Assembly (NCBI RefSeq): GCF_004793765.1
Contig: NZ_SRYM01000007.1
Span: 1 to 64,000 of the forward strand
Source of the DNA: Parabacteroides distasonis
Lineage (GTDB): Bacteria > Bacteroidota > Bacteroidia > Bacteroidales > Tannerellaceae
DNA: 64,000 nucleotides
Direction: 5' to 3'
How positions within the stretch are numbered: the first letter of the stretch is position 1; every line of letters begins with the position of its first letter. The notes below the pieces were generated by a model that did no database searches, had not been told where the DNA came from, and worked only from the letters and a program-made list of their open reading frames with translations. Shown here one piece after another: positions 47,021 to 56,160 of this stretch. The position numbers were made by a program, and so were the translations under genes.

Positions 47021-47518
47021 TTATTTTTTGCGCACGTAGGTGATGTAGGTGTAGGGGTAAGGATTCTTCTCGTCTGCGGGATGTTCCTCACGCTCAGTCT
47101 CTTCCCAAAGGTCCCAGTTTACGACGGGGAAGAACGAGGTAGCGTCGGGAAACTCATGATGGATGCGGGTAATATACATTTTGTCGGCTATTCTCAAAGC
47201 CTGTCTGTAGACCAACGCGCCGCCAATGATGAATATCTCGTCCTCTTTCTCACATAAATCCAGAGCGGCCCCCATAGACTCGCAAGCGAAACAATTCACG
47301 AAACCAGCCTCGGGCATAGTCGTCAATACGACATTCTTCCGATTGGGCAGTGGCGCTACAGGGAGAGACTCGAATGTCTTACGTCCCATGATTACCGCAT
47401 GTCCCGTGGTTAATTCCTTGAAACGCTTCATGTCTGAAGGCATGTGACATAATAATTGTTGATTCTTTCCGATCGCGCTTTTATCTGCGATTGCTGCGAT
47501 GATAGAAATTGTACTCAT
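47021..47518 (-). CDS. folA: Dihydrofolate reductase
   Basis: 165 residues. ISIIAAIADKSAIGKNQQLLCHMPSDMKRFKELT and VIMGRKTFESLP are the standard substrate and NADPH-binding segments, and the C-terminal TREEHP-type strand is present. It reduces dihydrofolate, which thymidylate synthase (next gene upstream) produces. The thyA-folA order is common. Confidence 0.96.
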   Translation of the reverse strand: MSTISIIAAIADKSAIGKNQQLLCHMPSDMKRFKELTTGHAVIMGRKTFESLPVAPLPNRKNVVLTTMPEAGFVNCFACESMGAALDLCEKEDEIFIIGGALVYRQALRIADKMYITRIHHEFPDATSFFPVVNWDLWEETEREEHPADEKNPYPYTYITYVRKK

Positions 47519-47593
47519 AGACTTATTGATTTATGATTTGTAATTTATGATTTATGAATTAACTGTCAACTGTCCATCGTCAACTGCCAATTC
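47519..47593. other. Low-complexity spacer between thyA and folA
   Basis: It contains repeated TGATTTATGA and CAACTGTC-type words, typical of Bacteroidales intergenic simple sequence. No structure of note. Confidence 0.4.
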
Positions 47594-48388
47594 TCAGACG
47601 GCCACTTCTCCCTTGATATGGGGATGAGGGTCGTATCCGGTCAAATTGAAATCCTCGAACTTAAAATCGAAGATGCTCTTTACGTCCGGGTTGATCTCCA
47701 TACGGGGCAACATGCGTGGCTCACGTGTCAATTGTAATTTGACTTGCTCCAAATGGTTGCTGTAGATATGGGCGTCTCCCAACGTATGAACAAAATCTCC
47801 CGCTTTAAGGCCGGTAGCTTGTGCCATCATTTGTAATAACAAGGCATAGGAGGCAATGTTGAACGGAACGCCAAGGAAAATATCCGCGCTGCGTTGATAC
47901 AATTGTAGGCTCAACCGTCCGTTCGCCACGTAAAACTGGAAGAAAGCGTGGCAAGGAGGCAGGTTCATGTTGTCTAAGTCCGCCACGTTCCATGCGCTTA
48001 CGATAATGCGTCGTGAATCCGGGTTATGCTTGATCGTCTCCACGGCCTCGGTGATCTGGTCGATAGATCCTCCTTTATAATCCGGCCATGACCGCCATTG
48101 GTAACCGTATATATGCCCAAGGCTACCATCCGCGTCGGCCCACTCGTTCCAGATGCGTACGCCATGATCTTGCAGATATTTTACGTTGGTATCTCCATTC
48201 AGGAACCATAACAATTCGTAGATGATAGACTTCAGATGCAGCTTCTTGGTAGTGAGTAGCGGGAATCCCTCTTCCAGATTGAACCGCATCTGATGACCGA
48301 ATACGCTGATCGTTCCCGTACCCGTCCGGTCTTCTTTTCTAACTCCCTCGGTAAGCACTCTATTGAGCAGCTCTAAATATTGTTTCAT
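47594..48388 (-). CDS. thyA: Thymidylate synthase
   Basis: 264 residues, the same length as E. coli ThyA. The catalytic cysteine is Cys146 in PPCHAFF, with RTGTGT for phosphate binding, [11 protein letters not shown] and the folate-contact C-terminus. It methylates dUMP to dTMP. folA follows on the same strand. A TACATTTG -7 box lies at 48419-48412 on the minus strand. Confidence 0.97.
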   Translation of the reverse strand: MKQYLELLNRVLTEGVRKEDRTGTGTISVFGHQMRFNLEEGFPLLTTKKLHLKSIIYELLWFLNGDTNVKYLQDHGVRIWNEWADADGSLGHIYGYQWRSWPDYKGGSIDQITEAVETIKHNPDSRRIIVSAWNVADLDNMNLPPCHAFFQFYVANGRLSLQLYQRSADIFLGVPFNIASYALLLQMMAQATGLKAGDFVHTLGDAHIYSNHLEQVKLQLTREPRMLPRMEINPDVKSIFDFKFEDFNLTGYDPHPHIKGEVAV

Positions 48389-48778
48389 TACTCACTTATT
48401 ACAATAGTGTGCAAATGTACAAAAGTGAATCGTATTATACTAGAATAACGGGTCAAAATATGAAATCGGTTGAGGATTCAAACGGTTTCTTCATGTATCC
48501 TTGGCGGTTTCTTCGGGAGGTATTAGGGGATTTGTATAAAGATTTAGCTTGTCTATCAATCGTTGGACGATCATCTAACAGCTGTTGCATGATCTTCCAA
48601 CGGCTGTTGCATGATCATCTACCAATTGGTGGATGATTAAGATGTCAAGAGGAAGGGTGTAGTACTTCGAGTAGAAATCGGTAAGGATTCCCGAGAAAAT
48701 GCGTAAGGATATTAGACCTCTTGTGGATAGAATGCGTATCTTTGCCCGAAGAATAACATTTATTAATTTTAAAGGAAA
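48389..48778. other. Divergent intergenic region thyA/galM
   Basis: 390 bp with no credible gene. It holds the thyA -7 box, the galM -7 box TATCTTTG (48737-48744), the 22-bp periodic array described separately, and CGGTTTCTTC twice exactly 22 bp apart (48483 and 48505). Confidence 0.6.
48547..48634. repeat. 22-bp-periodic palindromic array upstream of galM
   Basis: Units of exactly 22 bp run 48569-48590, 48591-48612 and 48613-48634, with a weaker one before. Each centres on a palindrome, in order CAATCGTTG, AACAGCTGTT, CAACGGCTGTTG and ACCAATTGGT. The last three centres are 22 bp apart. Unit junctions carry GCATGATC and ATGATCAT. Confidence 0.75.
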
Positions 48779-49930
48779 GTGATGAAAAAACTTTGTTTTG
48801 CGGTCATGGCAATGTGTATGTTATTGTCATGCGGAGGTAAGAATGAGAAGGGGGCGGCTACGGAAGAGGCTACTCTCTCCGGTTTGATGAAGTCGGATTT
48901 TGTATCTGAGGTAGATGGTAAGCCGACTGCTTTGTATGTGTTGAAGAATAAGAAAGGGGCTGAGGCTTGCGTAACGAATTGGGGCGGACGCTTGGTTTCC
49001 GTGATGGTGCCTGATAAGAACGGTAAGATGACGGACGTGGTGCTGGGTTACGATAATATCGCGCAATACGTGGCGAACCCAGACATGAATTATGGTGCCT
49101 TGATCGGACGTTATGGCAACCGTATCGCGAATGGTAAGTTTACGTTGGACGGAACGGAGTATCAACTTCCGCAGAATAATAACGGCCATTGCTTGCATGG
49201 AGGTCCGAAGGGATATCACGCGGTAGTTTGGGACGCGAAACAGATCGATGACCAGACCTTGGAGCTGACCTATCTATCGAAGGACGGTGAGGCTGGTTTC
49301 CCCGGTAATTTGGATATCAAGGTGATCTATAAGCTGACGGAGGATAACGCCGTGGATATTAAGTACGAGGCGACTACCGATAAGGCTACTATAGTGAACC
49401 TGACTAATCATAGTTATTTCAACCTTTCCGGTGTTCCCGGCTCGCAAATCACGGATCATACGATCATGATCGATGCGGATACGTATAATCCGGTGGATGA
49501 GACTTTGATCCCGACCGGTATCGAACCCGTGGAAGGCACGCCGATGGATCTCCGCAAACTGGTAGTGGTAGGTGCTGATATCGACAATCCGTTTACGCAA
49601 TTGGTTTATGGTGGTGGTTACGATCATAACTGGATCTTGAACGCCGCCGGCGATATCAATAAGGTAGCCGCTAAAGTTGTATCTCCGACAAGCGGTATCG
49701 TTATGGAAGTTTACACCAACGAGCCGGGTCTTCAATTCTATGCCGGTAACTCAATGACGAAAGCGGGTGATAAAGGCAAGTTGGGTGTGGTTTACCCACA
49801 CCGTGGCGCCCTATGTCTGGAGACTCAACATTACCCGGATAGCCCGAACCAGCCGACATTCCCGAGCGTAGTGCTTCGTCCGGGCGAGAAATATACGAGT
49901 GAGTGTATTTATAAGTTTACGGTGGAGTAA
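48779..49930 (+). CDS. galM: Aldose 1-epimerase (mutarotase), lipoprotein
   Basis: 383 residues with a lipoprotein signal (MLLSCGGK), so it is exported, unlike cytoplasmic GalM. The catalytic fold is complete: YGALIGRYGNRIANGKFTL, the two histidines in NGHCLHGG and LTNHSYFNLSG, and a late Glu in ALCLETQHYPD. It interconverts alpha and beta anomers of galactose or glucose, here probably periplasmic during glycan breakdown. A terminator follows. Confidence 0.93.
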   Translation: MMKKLCFAVMAMCMLLSCGGKNEKGAATEEATLSGLMKSDFVSEVDGKPTALYVLKNKKGAEACVTNWGGRLVSVMVPDKNGKMTDVVLGYDNIAQYVANPDMNYGALIGRYGNRIANGKFTLDGTEYQLPQNNNGHCLHGGPKGYHAVVWDAKQIDDQTLELTYLSKDGEAGFPGNLDIKVIYKLTEDNAVDIKYEATTDKATIVNLTNHSYFNLSGVPGSQITDHTIMIDADTYNPVDETLIPTGIEPVEGTPMDLRKLVVVGADIDNPFTQLVYGGGYDHNWILNAAGDINKVAAKVVSPTSGIVMEVYTNEPGLQFYAGNSMTKAGDKGKLGVVYPHRGALCLETQHYPDSPNQPTFPSVVLRPGEKYTSECIYKFTVE

Positions 49931-49960
49931 GGATTTATAAGATTATACACAAATAAGGAT

Positions 49961-49996
49961 AAGAGATGCGCCGATGTAGGTGCATCTCTTTTTTCT
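49961..49996 (+). terminator. Terminator after galM
   Basis: AAGAGATGCGCC pairs with GGTGCATCTCTT, followed by T-rich sequence. Confidence 0.85.
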
Positions 49997-50024
49997 TTTC
50001 TGATCTCAGCGTATATTTCCCATC

Positions 50025-50231
50025 ATGGCATCAAAAAACGTGCAGAAAGCATCTGCCATGCAAAATAATTCAATAACTTTGTCTTCGGTGAGTATAGCGA
50101 TTGTTATTTGTGATATGAGTGCGAATAGTACATCTGTGGATATTCAGTTAGATCCGGAAACAAAGGGTGAGTTTTTGTTGTCTATTACGGATGGGGAGAA
50201 TGAGTTAAGTGGAGAGTTCTTTATTGATTAA
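50025..50231 (+). pseudogene. Probable fragment of a DUF3244-like protein
   Basis: A 68-residue frame whose last 35 residues (SVDIQLDPETKGEFLLSITDGENELSGEFFID) look like the end of a DUF3244-type beta domain. The N-terminal part lacks a signal peptide and the first strands. It is probably the 3' remnant of a deleted gene, though a small intact protein cannot be excluded. Confidence 0.45.
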
Positions 50232-50293
50232 AGATTTCCGTGACGTTAATCGAAGTACTGTTACTATTATTAATAACCTAAAAAAGAGAGTTT

Positions 50294-50620
50294 ATGGAAA
50301 AGAAACTGGTTAAATTGTTCGCTCTAGTGGCGATCTTTTGTATCATCGGCTGTAGTGATGATGTTGGTGTCGGTCCTAAGGGAAAACTCTATTTCTACAA
50401 TTCTAGATCTTGGAAAGACAGCGGTCTTTTGATTTATGAAAATTTTGATCCTGAATGTACAGTTCCGTATCATTATTCCACCAAGAAAGACTCTGTTTAT
50501 TTGCGATCTTGTCTTTCGGGTGATCCGATAACTTGGAAGGCTTACCCTAAGTTGGATCTTGATAAATTTATATTTTTTTTAGAAGGTGATATTGAGTTCG
50601 CAGTTTATAAGCATAATTAA
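50294..50620 (+). CDS. Small lipoprotein of unknown function
   Basis: 108 residues with a lipoprotein signal (FCIIGCSDD), then a short polar domain with a pair of Cys residues (PECTVPYH, RSCLSG). I do not recognise a family. It is 10 bp upstream of a frameshifted secreted-protein gene and could be its partner, paralleling the peptidase-lipoprotein pairs elsewhere in the window but in the reverse order. Confidence 0.6.
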   Translation: MEKKLVKLFALVAIFCIIGCSDDVGVGPKGKLYFYNSRSWKDSGLLIYENFDPECTVPYHYSTKKDSVYLRSCLSGDPITWKAYPKLDLDKFIFFLEGDIEFAVYKHN

Positions 50621-50630
50621 ATTTTATTGC

Positions 50631-52386
50631 CATGAGAAATGTTTTTTTGTTTACCCTTTTTCTTGATTTCTGTTTTATCTCAAGCACAAGTTTACGAATT
50701 TCCGATAAGACCCGGTACAACGGAATGGGATAAGTTACGAACAGAAAAAGATCGTTTTTCTGCCATGCTGATTCCTGATGATCAATTAAAACACATGAGT
50801 ACCATTGACTTGTTGATTACTTGCATGAATTATCCAGCCTATGGCTATTTTACTGCGTTTAATGATCCGCAAGAAGGAATAGATATCAATATCCGCAATT
50901 TTAACGGGTTGCAAGAGTTGATGAGGCGAACGGATGCGCCAAATGAATTGTTGTCTATTTATAAACAAATGGACACATTCAAGATGACATTGAAAAATAA
51001 AGCCATAGAGACCAATCTTTTTGGTCAATTAAAAGGTCTTATTTCGAATTGTTATTAGCTCAAGACGCAATTATCGATAAAATGGATGAGGCGAATCTTA
51101 TTGATTTATTGAAAGAAATCCGTAAAAAGTATTATTTGAAATTAGGAAATTCAACGGAATATTGCGTTAAGGATTATTTTGTGTTGTCGGATCTTGTAAA
51201 TAAGATAACCAAGAAACCTTTAGAAAAGAAGCTGGATGAGTTAAATCTATTTTTGAGCGCAGACACTGTTTTTCAATCAATAGCAAGTATTAAACCTCAA
51301 TTTTTAGCGATAAGTGAAACATCGGGATACAGTCAGATAACTATTTATACACCCAAAGGAACTTCTGTTTCGGCTTTAAAATTTGTGGGTACGGATTATA
51401 ATAGTTCAGAGAAGAATGAATTAAAAAACTATTGGTTGAATTATTATAATAATCGTATCACATTTAAAGGAGAAGCTACTTATGCTTACAATTGTCATGC
51501 CTATGCATGGTATTGCTCGGAAGGGCATAGCTATGTTTGGATTAACACCCCGGGAGACGATACCTTTTGGAATGATGGAAGTTATGTATTAACTAACACA
51601 CCGGATGAAAATTGTAAAGTATCTTATTTAGGTTGTGATCATTCGGCTATAACAAGTTCTCGTAATGGATATTTTATTTCCAAATGGGCAGATCTGCCAC
51701 TTTTTGAGCATTTACCTGAAGATTGTCCCTTTGCGTATACGGGATTAAAATATTACACTTATCCGGATCCTACATATAATACAGTACCTCCTAAACCATC
51801 TGTTAAAACTTTCAGAAAAGATAATGATCAATCATTTACCGCTGCTGTGTCTTGTGATTCCCGTTACAATGTTGATCAATATGAATGGAAGAGTGATTAT
51901 CCAAGTGATTGGTCTATTGTAGCTCAAAATGCAAGTAAGTCCAGTGTGAAAGTATATCGTTCAAGTAGTCCTCGTTCTTGCAATTTATCCGCTCGTGCTC
52001 ATAATAGTTACGGTTGGGGTGAATGGCAAGTAATAGGCTGGCTTTATGCATCAAGCACTTATAGCCTTTCTGTTTTACAGAATCCGGTAAGCTCCACATT
52101 GCAAGTACAGATTGCGCCAAATGCAGAAACACAAACTTTACAAGACGGTGCGTTTGCTATGGAGGTTACGAAGCAGCGCCCCATATTGAGCAAACCCTCG
52201 ACGTATAGTATTGGATTGTATAGTAGTACAGGAACTTGTGTTTATCAAAACACAGTGAAAGGCCAAGGAGAAAGTGCCGTTAACTTGAATATTGATGTCT
52301 CTTCTTTGTTGAACGGTATTTATATTTTGCATGTAAAGACTGCGGATGAAGATGCGCAGACATTGAATATCGTTGTAAAACATTAA
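50631..52386 (+). pseudogene. Frameshifted secreted protein with T9SS sorting domain
   Basis: Three frames together make one protein of about 580 residues. ATG 50631 (MRNVF) leads into a T7 run (50642-50648); losing one T restores the signal peptide LPFFLISVLSQAQ and the mature start VYEFPIRPGTTEW. A second shift near 51045 (one base short in TCGAATTG) breaks the frame between GQLKGLIS and LLLAQDAIIDKM. The second half has a conserved NCHAYAWYCSEGHSYVW motif, possibly a cysteine-amidase-like site, and ends in a C-terminal sorting domain of about 95 residues (YSLSVLQNPV, YSIGLYSSTG, LLNGIYILHV). I do not know a named family for the catalytic-looking part. The poly-T slip sits where phase variation could act; the second shift suggests real decay. 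Confidence 0.75.
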
Positions 52387-52463
52387 GATAGAACTTTGTG
52401 GCTCAAGCTATTTAAGAACTAATAGTTCAAATATTGCATTTTTCGGACTTGATCCGTTTTCTC

Positions 52464-52571
52464 CTTAAGTAGATGATCTTACCTTCGTAGGCGAAGTATC
52501 TTAAGTGTATGGGCGAAGTATCTTAAGTGTATGGGCGAAGTATCTTACGTTCGTGAGCCGATACACTTAAG
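52464..52571. repeat. 22-bp-periodic array with CTTAAG-type palindromes
   Basis: CTTACC, CTTAAG, CTTAAG, CTTACG and CTTAAG begin at 52478, 52500, 52522, 52544 and 52566, exactly 22 bp apart, with another CTTAAG at 52464. The 16-bp spacers share GGCGAAGTAT; two are identical. The GGGCGAAGTAT word recurs in the array at 61979. It lies between convergent genes. Confidence 0.85.
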
Positions 52572-52596
52572 ATTCTTTGATTGACAGCCTGCCGAC

Positions 52597-54573
52597 CTAG
52601 AACAAATTATAGTTCGTACGCAACACCTTGAATTCCGTCCTGCGGTTGATCTGGTCGGCGATCTCTTGTTGTTCCGGCGGCAGGGCAAGGATGAATTCCT
52701 CGGTAAGCACATCGCCTTCTTTCAAGAAATCGAATTGTTTAGCCATCTTCTTATTGATCGTCTTGGGAACGCTTTCTCCATATCCTTTCGCTTCCAGGCG
52801 AGCCGCCTCGATACCTCCCGCTATTAGGTAATCCACGACCGATTGTGCACGGCGTTGAGCCAAACGCTCGTTATACTGGTCCGTACCTTTCCGGTCCGTG
52901 TGGGCACCCAGTTCGATCGTTACGTTCGGGTTATCGTTCAGCATCTTGATCATCTCGTCCAAAGCTTTCTTGGATTCTGGACGAAGGGTCGCTTTATCGA
53001 AATCGTAGAAAATGTTATCGATAACAACCGGCTTGCTGATCGGAGAGAGAAAGAAATCCACGATATACGTCTCGTTTTTCTCCTCGGGGCCGGTATGCAA
53101 CTCGTAATTCTGGTTGAGGTAACCACGGGCGCTGGCCATCATGACATAACGGATGTCCCGTTCCAACTCGACACGATAGGTTCCGTCTTTCTTGACCGGG
53201 ACTTTCACGTTCAGTCCGTCTTTTCCGACGATGCGTACGGTAGCGTCCTCGATCGGATATTCATCCACATCGTTTACGATTCCTTCGATGAAGATGGTGA
53301 TCGTAGGCCGTTCAAAGGAATATATATGGTCATAGCCCCGTGCGTCGTTGCGGTTGGAGCAGAAGAAGCCCCGTTCCTCTTTTCCGGCGAAGGTGATACC
53401 GAAATCGTCTGCCATAGAGTTGATGGGAGCGCCTAGGTTCTCGACCTTCCACTTCCCTGTACTGTCTTGCGTGGCCTTGAACAGATCGAGACCGCCCATT
53501 CCCGGATGTCCGTTGGACGCGAAATAAAGGGTGACGGAATCCCGGACATACGGGAACATCTCGTCTCCCGGGGTGTTGATCTCTTCTCCTAGGTTCTCCA
53601 TCGGGCCGAAATCGTTTCCCGCTACCCGGGCACGGAAAATATCCTTGCCACCGAAACCGCCCACGGCGTCGGATACGAAATACAGGTATTTGCCGTCCGG
53701 CGAGATGGAAGGATGACCGAGGGCGGTAACCGAGTCTTTTACGATCGTCGCACGGGTTCCTTTTCCCCATTTGGCGCTGCTTCGGGTAGATATGTAAATC
53801 TCGGCGGTACGAGAACCTTCCGGATCTTGGGCGCAATAGGTATAATACATCGTGTTTCCATCGGGGGAGAAAGAGGGGGTTCCTTCGTCGTATTCCGTAT
53901 TCACCTCGTCTTCGAGTTCTACGGGGGCTAGCCAAGCCCCTTTCTCATCTTGTTTGACAAGGAAGAGGTTATTGTTGTTTTGCCCGGTGATGGCGCTGAC
54001 TTTCGCGTCCTTGTCTTTCGAGCGGGAGGAGGCGAAGTATAGTTGGTCGTATTTATCTCCGGCCAGCATCGGACTGAATTCTCCTCGGCGGGAATTGAAT
54101 TTATCCATACGCCTTACCTCGTAGCGGGTAGGGTTCTTTTTCCATCCGGGAGCCAGCTCGCATCCTTGTATGCCGTTGATGGCTAAAGGATTGCTAGGAT
54201 CGTTCTCCATATAGATATCGTAGTTCTTGATCGCCTCCGGATAACGTCCGGTCTTCTGTAGCATCTGTCCCATGCGTAGGTAGACGGTGCTATCGGGGTA
54301 ATCATAGCGGATGGCGTTCATATAGGCGCTAGTCGCTTTCGCCGTATTATTGATCAACCGGTTACATTCGGCCATACGGTAAGCGATATAGCCGCGCAAA
54401 TCCCTTTTCTTCGGGGATGTTTTCGTGTAAACCTTACGATAAATGGCGGCTGCCTCATAGTATTCCCCGATACGCTGCTTCTCCTCGGCATCGCTCAACT
54501 TCGCCGATTTGCAGGAATACAAGGAAGATACGATAAGCAAAAATAAAACATATATAGTAAAATGCGCTTTCAT
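52597..54573 (-). CDS. PorE-like OmpA-family lipoprotein (TPR, propeller, CRD, OmpA)
   Basis: 658 residues. Lipobox LYSC, then TPR-type helices (about 30-140), a PD40 beta-propeller (about 150-420; SFSPDGNTMYY, PSISPDGKYLYF), a carboxypeptidase-regulatory-like Ig domain (about 430-520), and a C-terminal OmpA peptidoglycan-binding domain (YDFDKATLRPESKKALDEM, ELGAHTDRKGTDQYNERLAQRRAQSV). This four-part layout equals PorE of the Porphyromonas T9SS, which ties the secretion complex to the cell wall. Paralogues with the same layout exist in Bacteroidetes, so the exact identity is tentative. A TATATTTG box lies upstream. Confidence 0.82.
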   Translation of the reverse strand: MKAHFTIYVLFLLIVSSLYSCKSAKLSDAEEKQRIGEYYEAAAIYRKVYTKTSPKKRDLRGYIAYRMAECNRLINNTAKATSAYMNAIRYDYPDSTVYLRMGQMLQKTGRYPEAIKNYDIYMENDPSNPLAINGIQGCELAPGWKKNPTRYEVRRMDKFNSRRGEFSPMLAGDKYDQLYFASSRSKDKDAKVSAITGQNNNNLFLVKQDEKGAWLAPVELEDEVNTEYDEGTPSFSPDGNTMYYTYCAQDPEGSRTAEIYISTRSSAKWGKGTRATIVKDSVTALGHPSISPDGKYLYFVSDAVGGFGGKDIFRARVAGNDFGPMENLGEEINTPGDEMFPYVRDSVTLYFASNGHPGMGGLDLFKATQDSTGKWKVENLGAPINSMADDFGITFAGKEERGFFCSNRNDARGYDHIYSFERPTITIFIEGIVNDVDEYPIEDATVRIVGKDGLNVKVPVKKDGTYRVELERDIRYVMMASARGYLNQNYELHTGPEEKNETYIVDFFLSPISKPVVIDNIFYDFDKATLRPESKKALDEMIKMLNDNPNVTIELGAHTDRKGTDQYNERLAQRRAQSVVDYLIAGGIEAARLEAKGYGESVPKTINKKMAKQFDFLKEGDVLTEEFILALPPEQQEIADQINRRTEFKVLRTNYNLF

Positions 54574-54633
54574 TCAATCTGGAATATATTCGTGCAAATA
54601 TAACGAATTGTATGGGATCTTATTGTATGTCTG

Positions 54634-55848
54634 TTACAATAACAAGGAACTATCCCCATAACTCAGGAACCTGAAATCGTGCTCTAAGGCATACTCATAG
54701 ATGGATTTCCAGTTTCCTTTTACGAAAGCGGAGATCAGCAAGAGCAAGGTGCTTTTGGGCTGGTGGAAATTGGTGACGATTCCTTTTACGATCTTGAACT
54801 CATAGCCCGGGGCGATGATGATTTGCGTAGCCGTTACCAGCGTATCCGCATCATGCTTATCCAGATAATCGAGGATGTTTTGAAGGGATCGCTCCGCTGT
54901 CAGCCGGTTGTTATTGGTGTCGTAAGGCATCCATTGTTTTACGACGAGATCTTCGGAAGTCGCTTCCGGGTTATTATCTAGGATCACGCCCATGTAATAG
55001 AGACTTTCCAAGGTCCGTACGGAAGTCGTTCCTACGGCGATGATATTTCCAAGGTTGCTTTTGATACGTTCGATGGAACAGCGGCGGACGGAGATAAATT
55101 CCGTGTGCATCTCGTGCCCTTCGATCGTGTCGCTTTTTACCGGTTTAAAGGTACCCGCTCCGACATGCAAGGTGACCTCTTCCCGCCCGATGCCCCGAGC
55201 ATCTATATCGGTAAGTACTTCCGGAGTGAAATGAAGTCCGGCGGTCGGTGCGGCGACGGAGCCTTTTATCTTAGAATAAACCGTTTGATAGGTCTGTAGG
55301 TCGCTCTTCTCTGTTTCTCTGTGTAAATAAGGAGGAATTGGCAAGACCCCGGCGGCATCCAAGATATCGGCGAATGTATAAGTCTCGTTATCCCATGTGA
55401 ATTCGATCAAATGTGTGTCATCATGAGACTTTTTCTTATCCGCTGTCAGCACGACCGGTTCATCCTTAATGAAGATCGTTTTGGATAAAGTGCCTTCTTT
55501 CCATTTCTTAAGGTTGCCAACCAAGCAAGTCCAGCTACAGCGTCGGGTCTCTTGAAAAATCAAGGCGTAATCATGAGGCTCGATAGGCTCCAAGCAGAAA
55601 ATCTCGATGCGTGCGCCGGTCTCTTTCTGGAAAAGTAGGCGGGCTTGTATGACCCGGGTATTATTGAATACCATCAAGGCGTTCTGGGGAAGATAATCCG
55701 TGATATGCTTAAAGATACTTTCGCTTATTTCCCCGTTACGGTAGAGTAAAAGTTTGGACTCATCCCTTTTAGGCAGTGGAAATTTGGCTATCCGCTCATT
55801 GGGGAGTGAATAGTCATATTGGTCAATACGTATGTCTCGTGGGTTCAT
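54634..55848 (-). CDS. QueA-like S-adenosylmethionine:tRNA ribosyltransferase-isomerase, long form
   Basis: 404 residues of the QueA family, which adds the epoxycyclopentane ring precursor of queuosine from SAM. Family segments are present: DYSLPNERIAKFPLPKRD, NNTRVIQARL, GSVAAPTAGLHFTPE, LHVGAGTFKPV, MHTEFISV, GTTSVRTLES and TNFHQPKSTLLLL. It is some 50 residues longer than typical QueA, the extra length falling in the middle (about 115-165) and around 300-330. Bacteroidetes often encode two QueA-like proteins; this could be the long paralogue with a modified substrate. Confidence 0.85.
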   Translation of the reverse strand: MNPRDIRIDQYDYSLPNERIAKFPLPKRDESKLLLYRNGEISESIFKHITDYLPQNALMVFNNTRVIQARLLFQKETGARIEIFCLEPIEPHDYALIFQETRRCSWTCLVGNLKKWKEGTLSKTIFIKDEPVVLTADKKKSHDDTHLIEFTWDNETYTFADILDAAGVLPIPPYLHRETEKSDLQTYQTVYSKIKGSVAAPTAGLHFTPEVLTDIDARGIGREEVTLHVGAGTFKPVKSDTIEGHEMHTEFISVRRCSIERIKSNLGNIIAVGTTSVRTLESLYYMGVILDNNPEATSEDLVVKQWMPYDTNNNRLTAERSLQNILDYLDKHDADTLVTATQIIIAPGYEFKIVKGIVTNFHQPKSTLLLLISAFVKGNWKSIYEYALEHDFRFLSYGDSSLLL

Positions 55849-56160
55849 TTGCTACTTGTTTGCAACTAATTTGCAGACAAAAATAGGTAACGAGGCTGGA
55901 TTTTTTGCTGGATTTTTGGGCTTTAACTTTTATTAGAATTGGTATCTATCTTAAAGCAAAAACTTGGATGTAGGTATCGGGGGGTATAGATGGGTCAAAG
56001 ATGGGTATTTGCCGGACGCAGAATTCTGAGACTTGACCAAATGACGCAGACGAACGCAGTGTAATGTATATATTGTTAGTTATCAGAAAAAATAAGTCTG
56101 AGTTCGTCTGTGTCCGGTAATACTGACTTTTGACACACCTCCCCTTGGATTGGAGCTGGA
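55849..56160. other. Intergenic region with a large imperfect palindrome
   Basis: No gene-like frame. It holds the minus-strand -7 box TATTTTTG of the QueA-like gene (55885-55878) and, from about 55991 to 56138, a long imperfect inverted repeat described separately. Confidence 0.5.
55991..56138. repeat. Large imperfect palindrome, MITE-like
   Basis: Best-paired arms are 56009-56034 (containing GCCGGACGCAGA and CTGAGACTT) and 56094-56120 (AAGTCTGAG, TCTGTGTCCGG). The pairing continues outward weakly through GGTCAAAG and TTTTGACAC. Total span is about 148 bp with arms near 50 bp. The word GACGCAGACGAACGCAG lies in the loop. It could be a miniature mobile element or a strong terminator for the lipoprotein gene. 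Confidence 0.55.

Noticed and set aside
53330-53935. 201-residue Arg-rich frame inside the PorE-like gene
   Set aside because: Its Arg/Gly bias is due to out-of-frame reading of a well-supported coding sequence.
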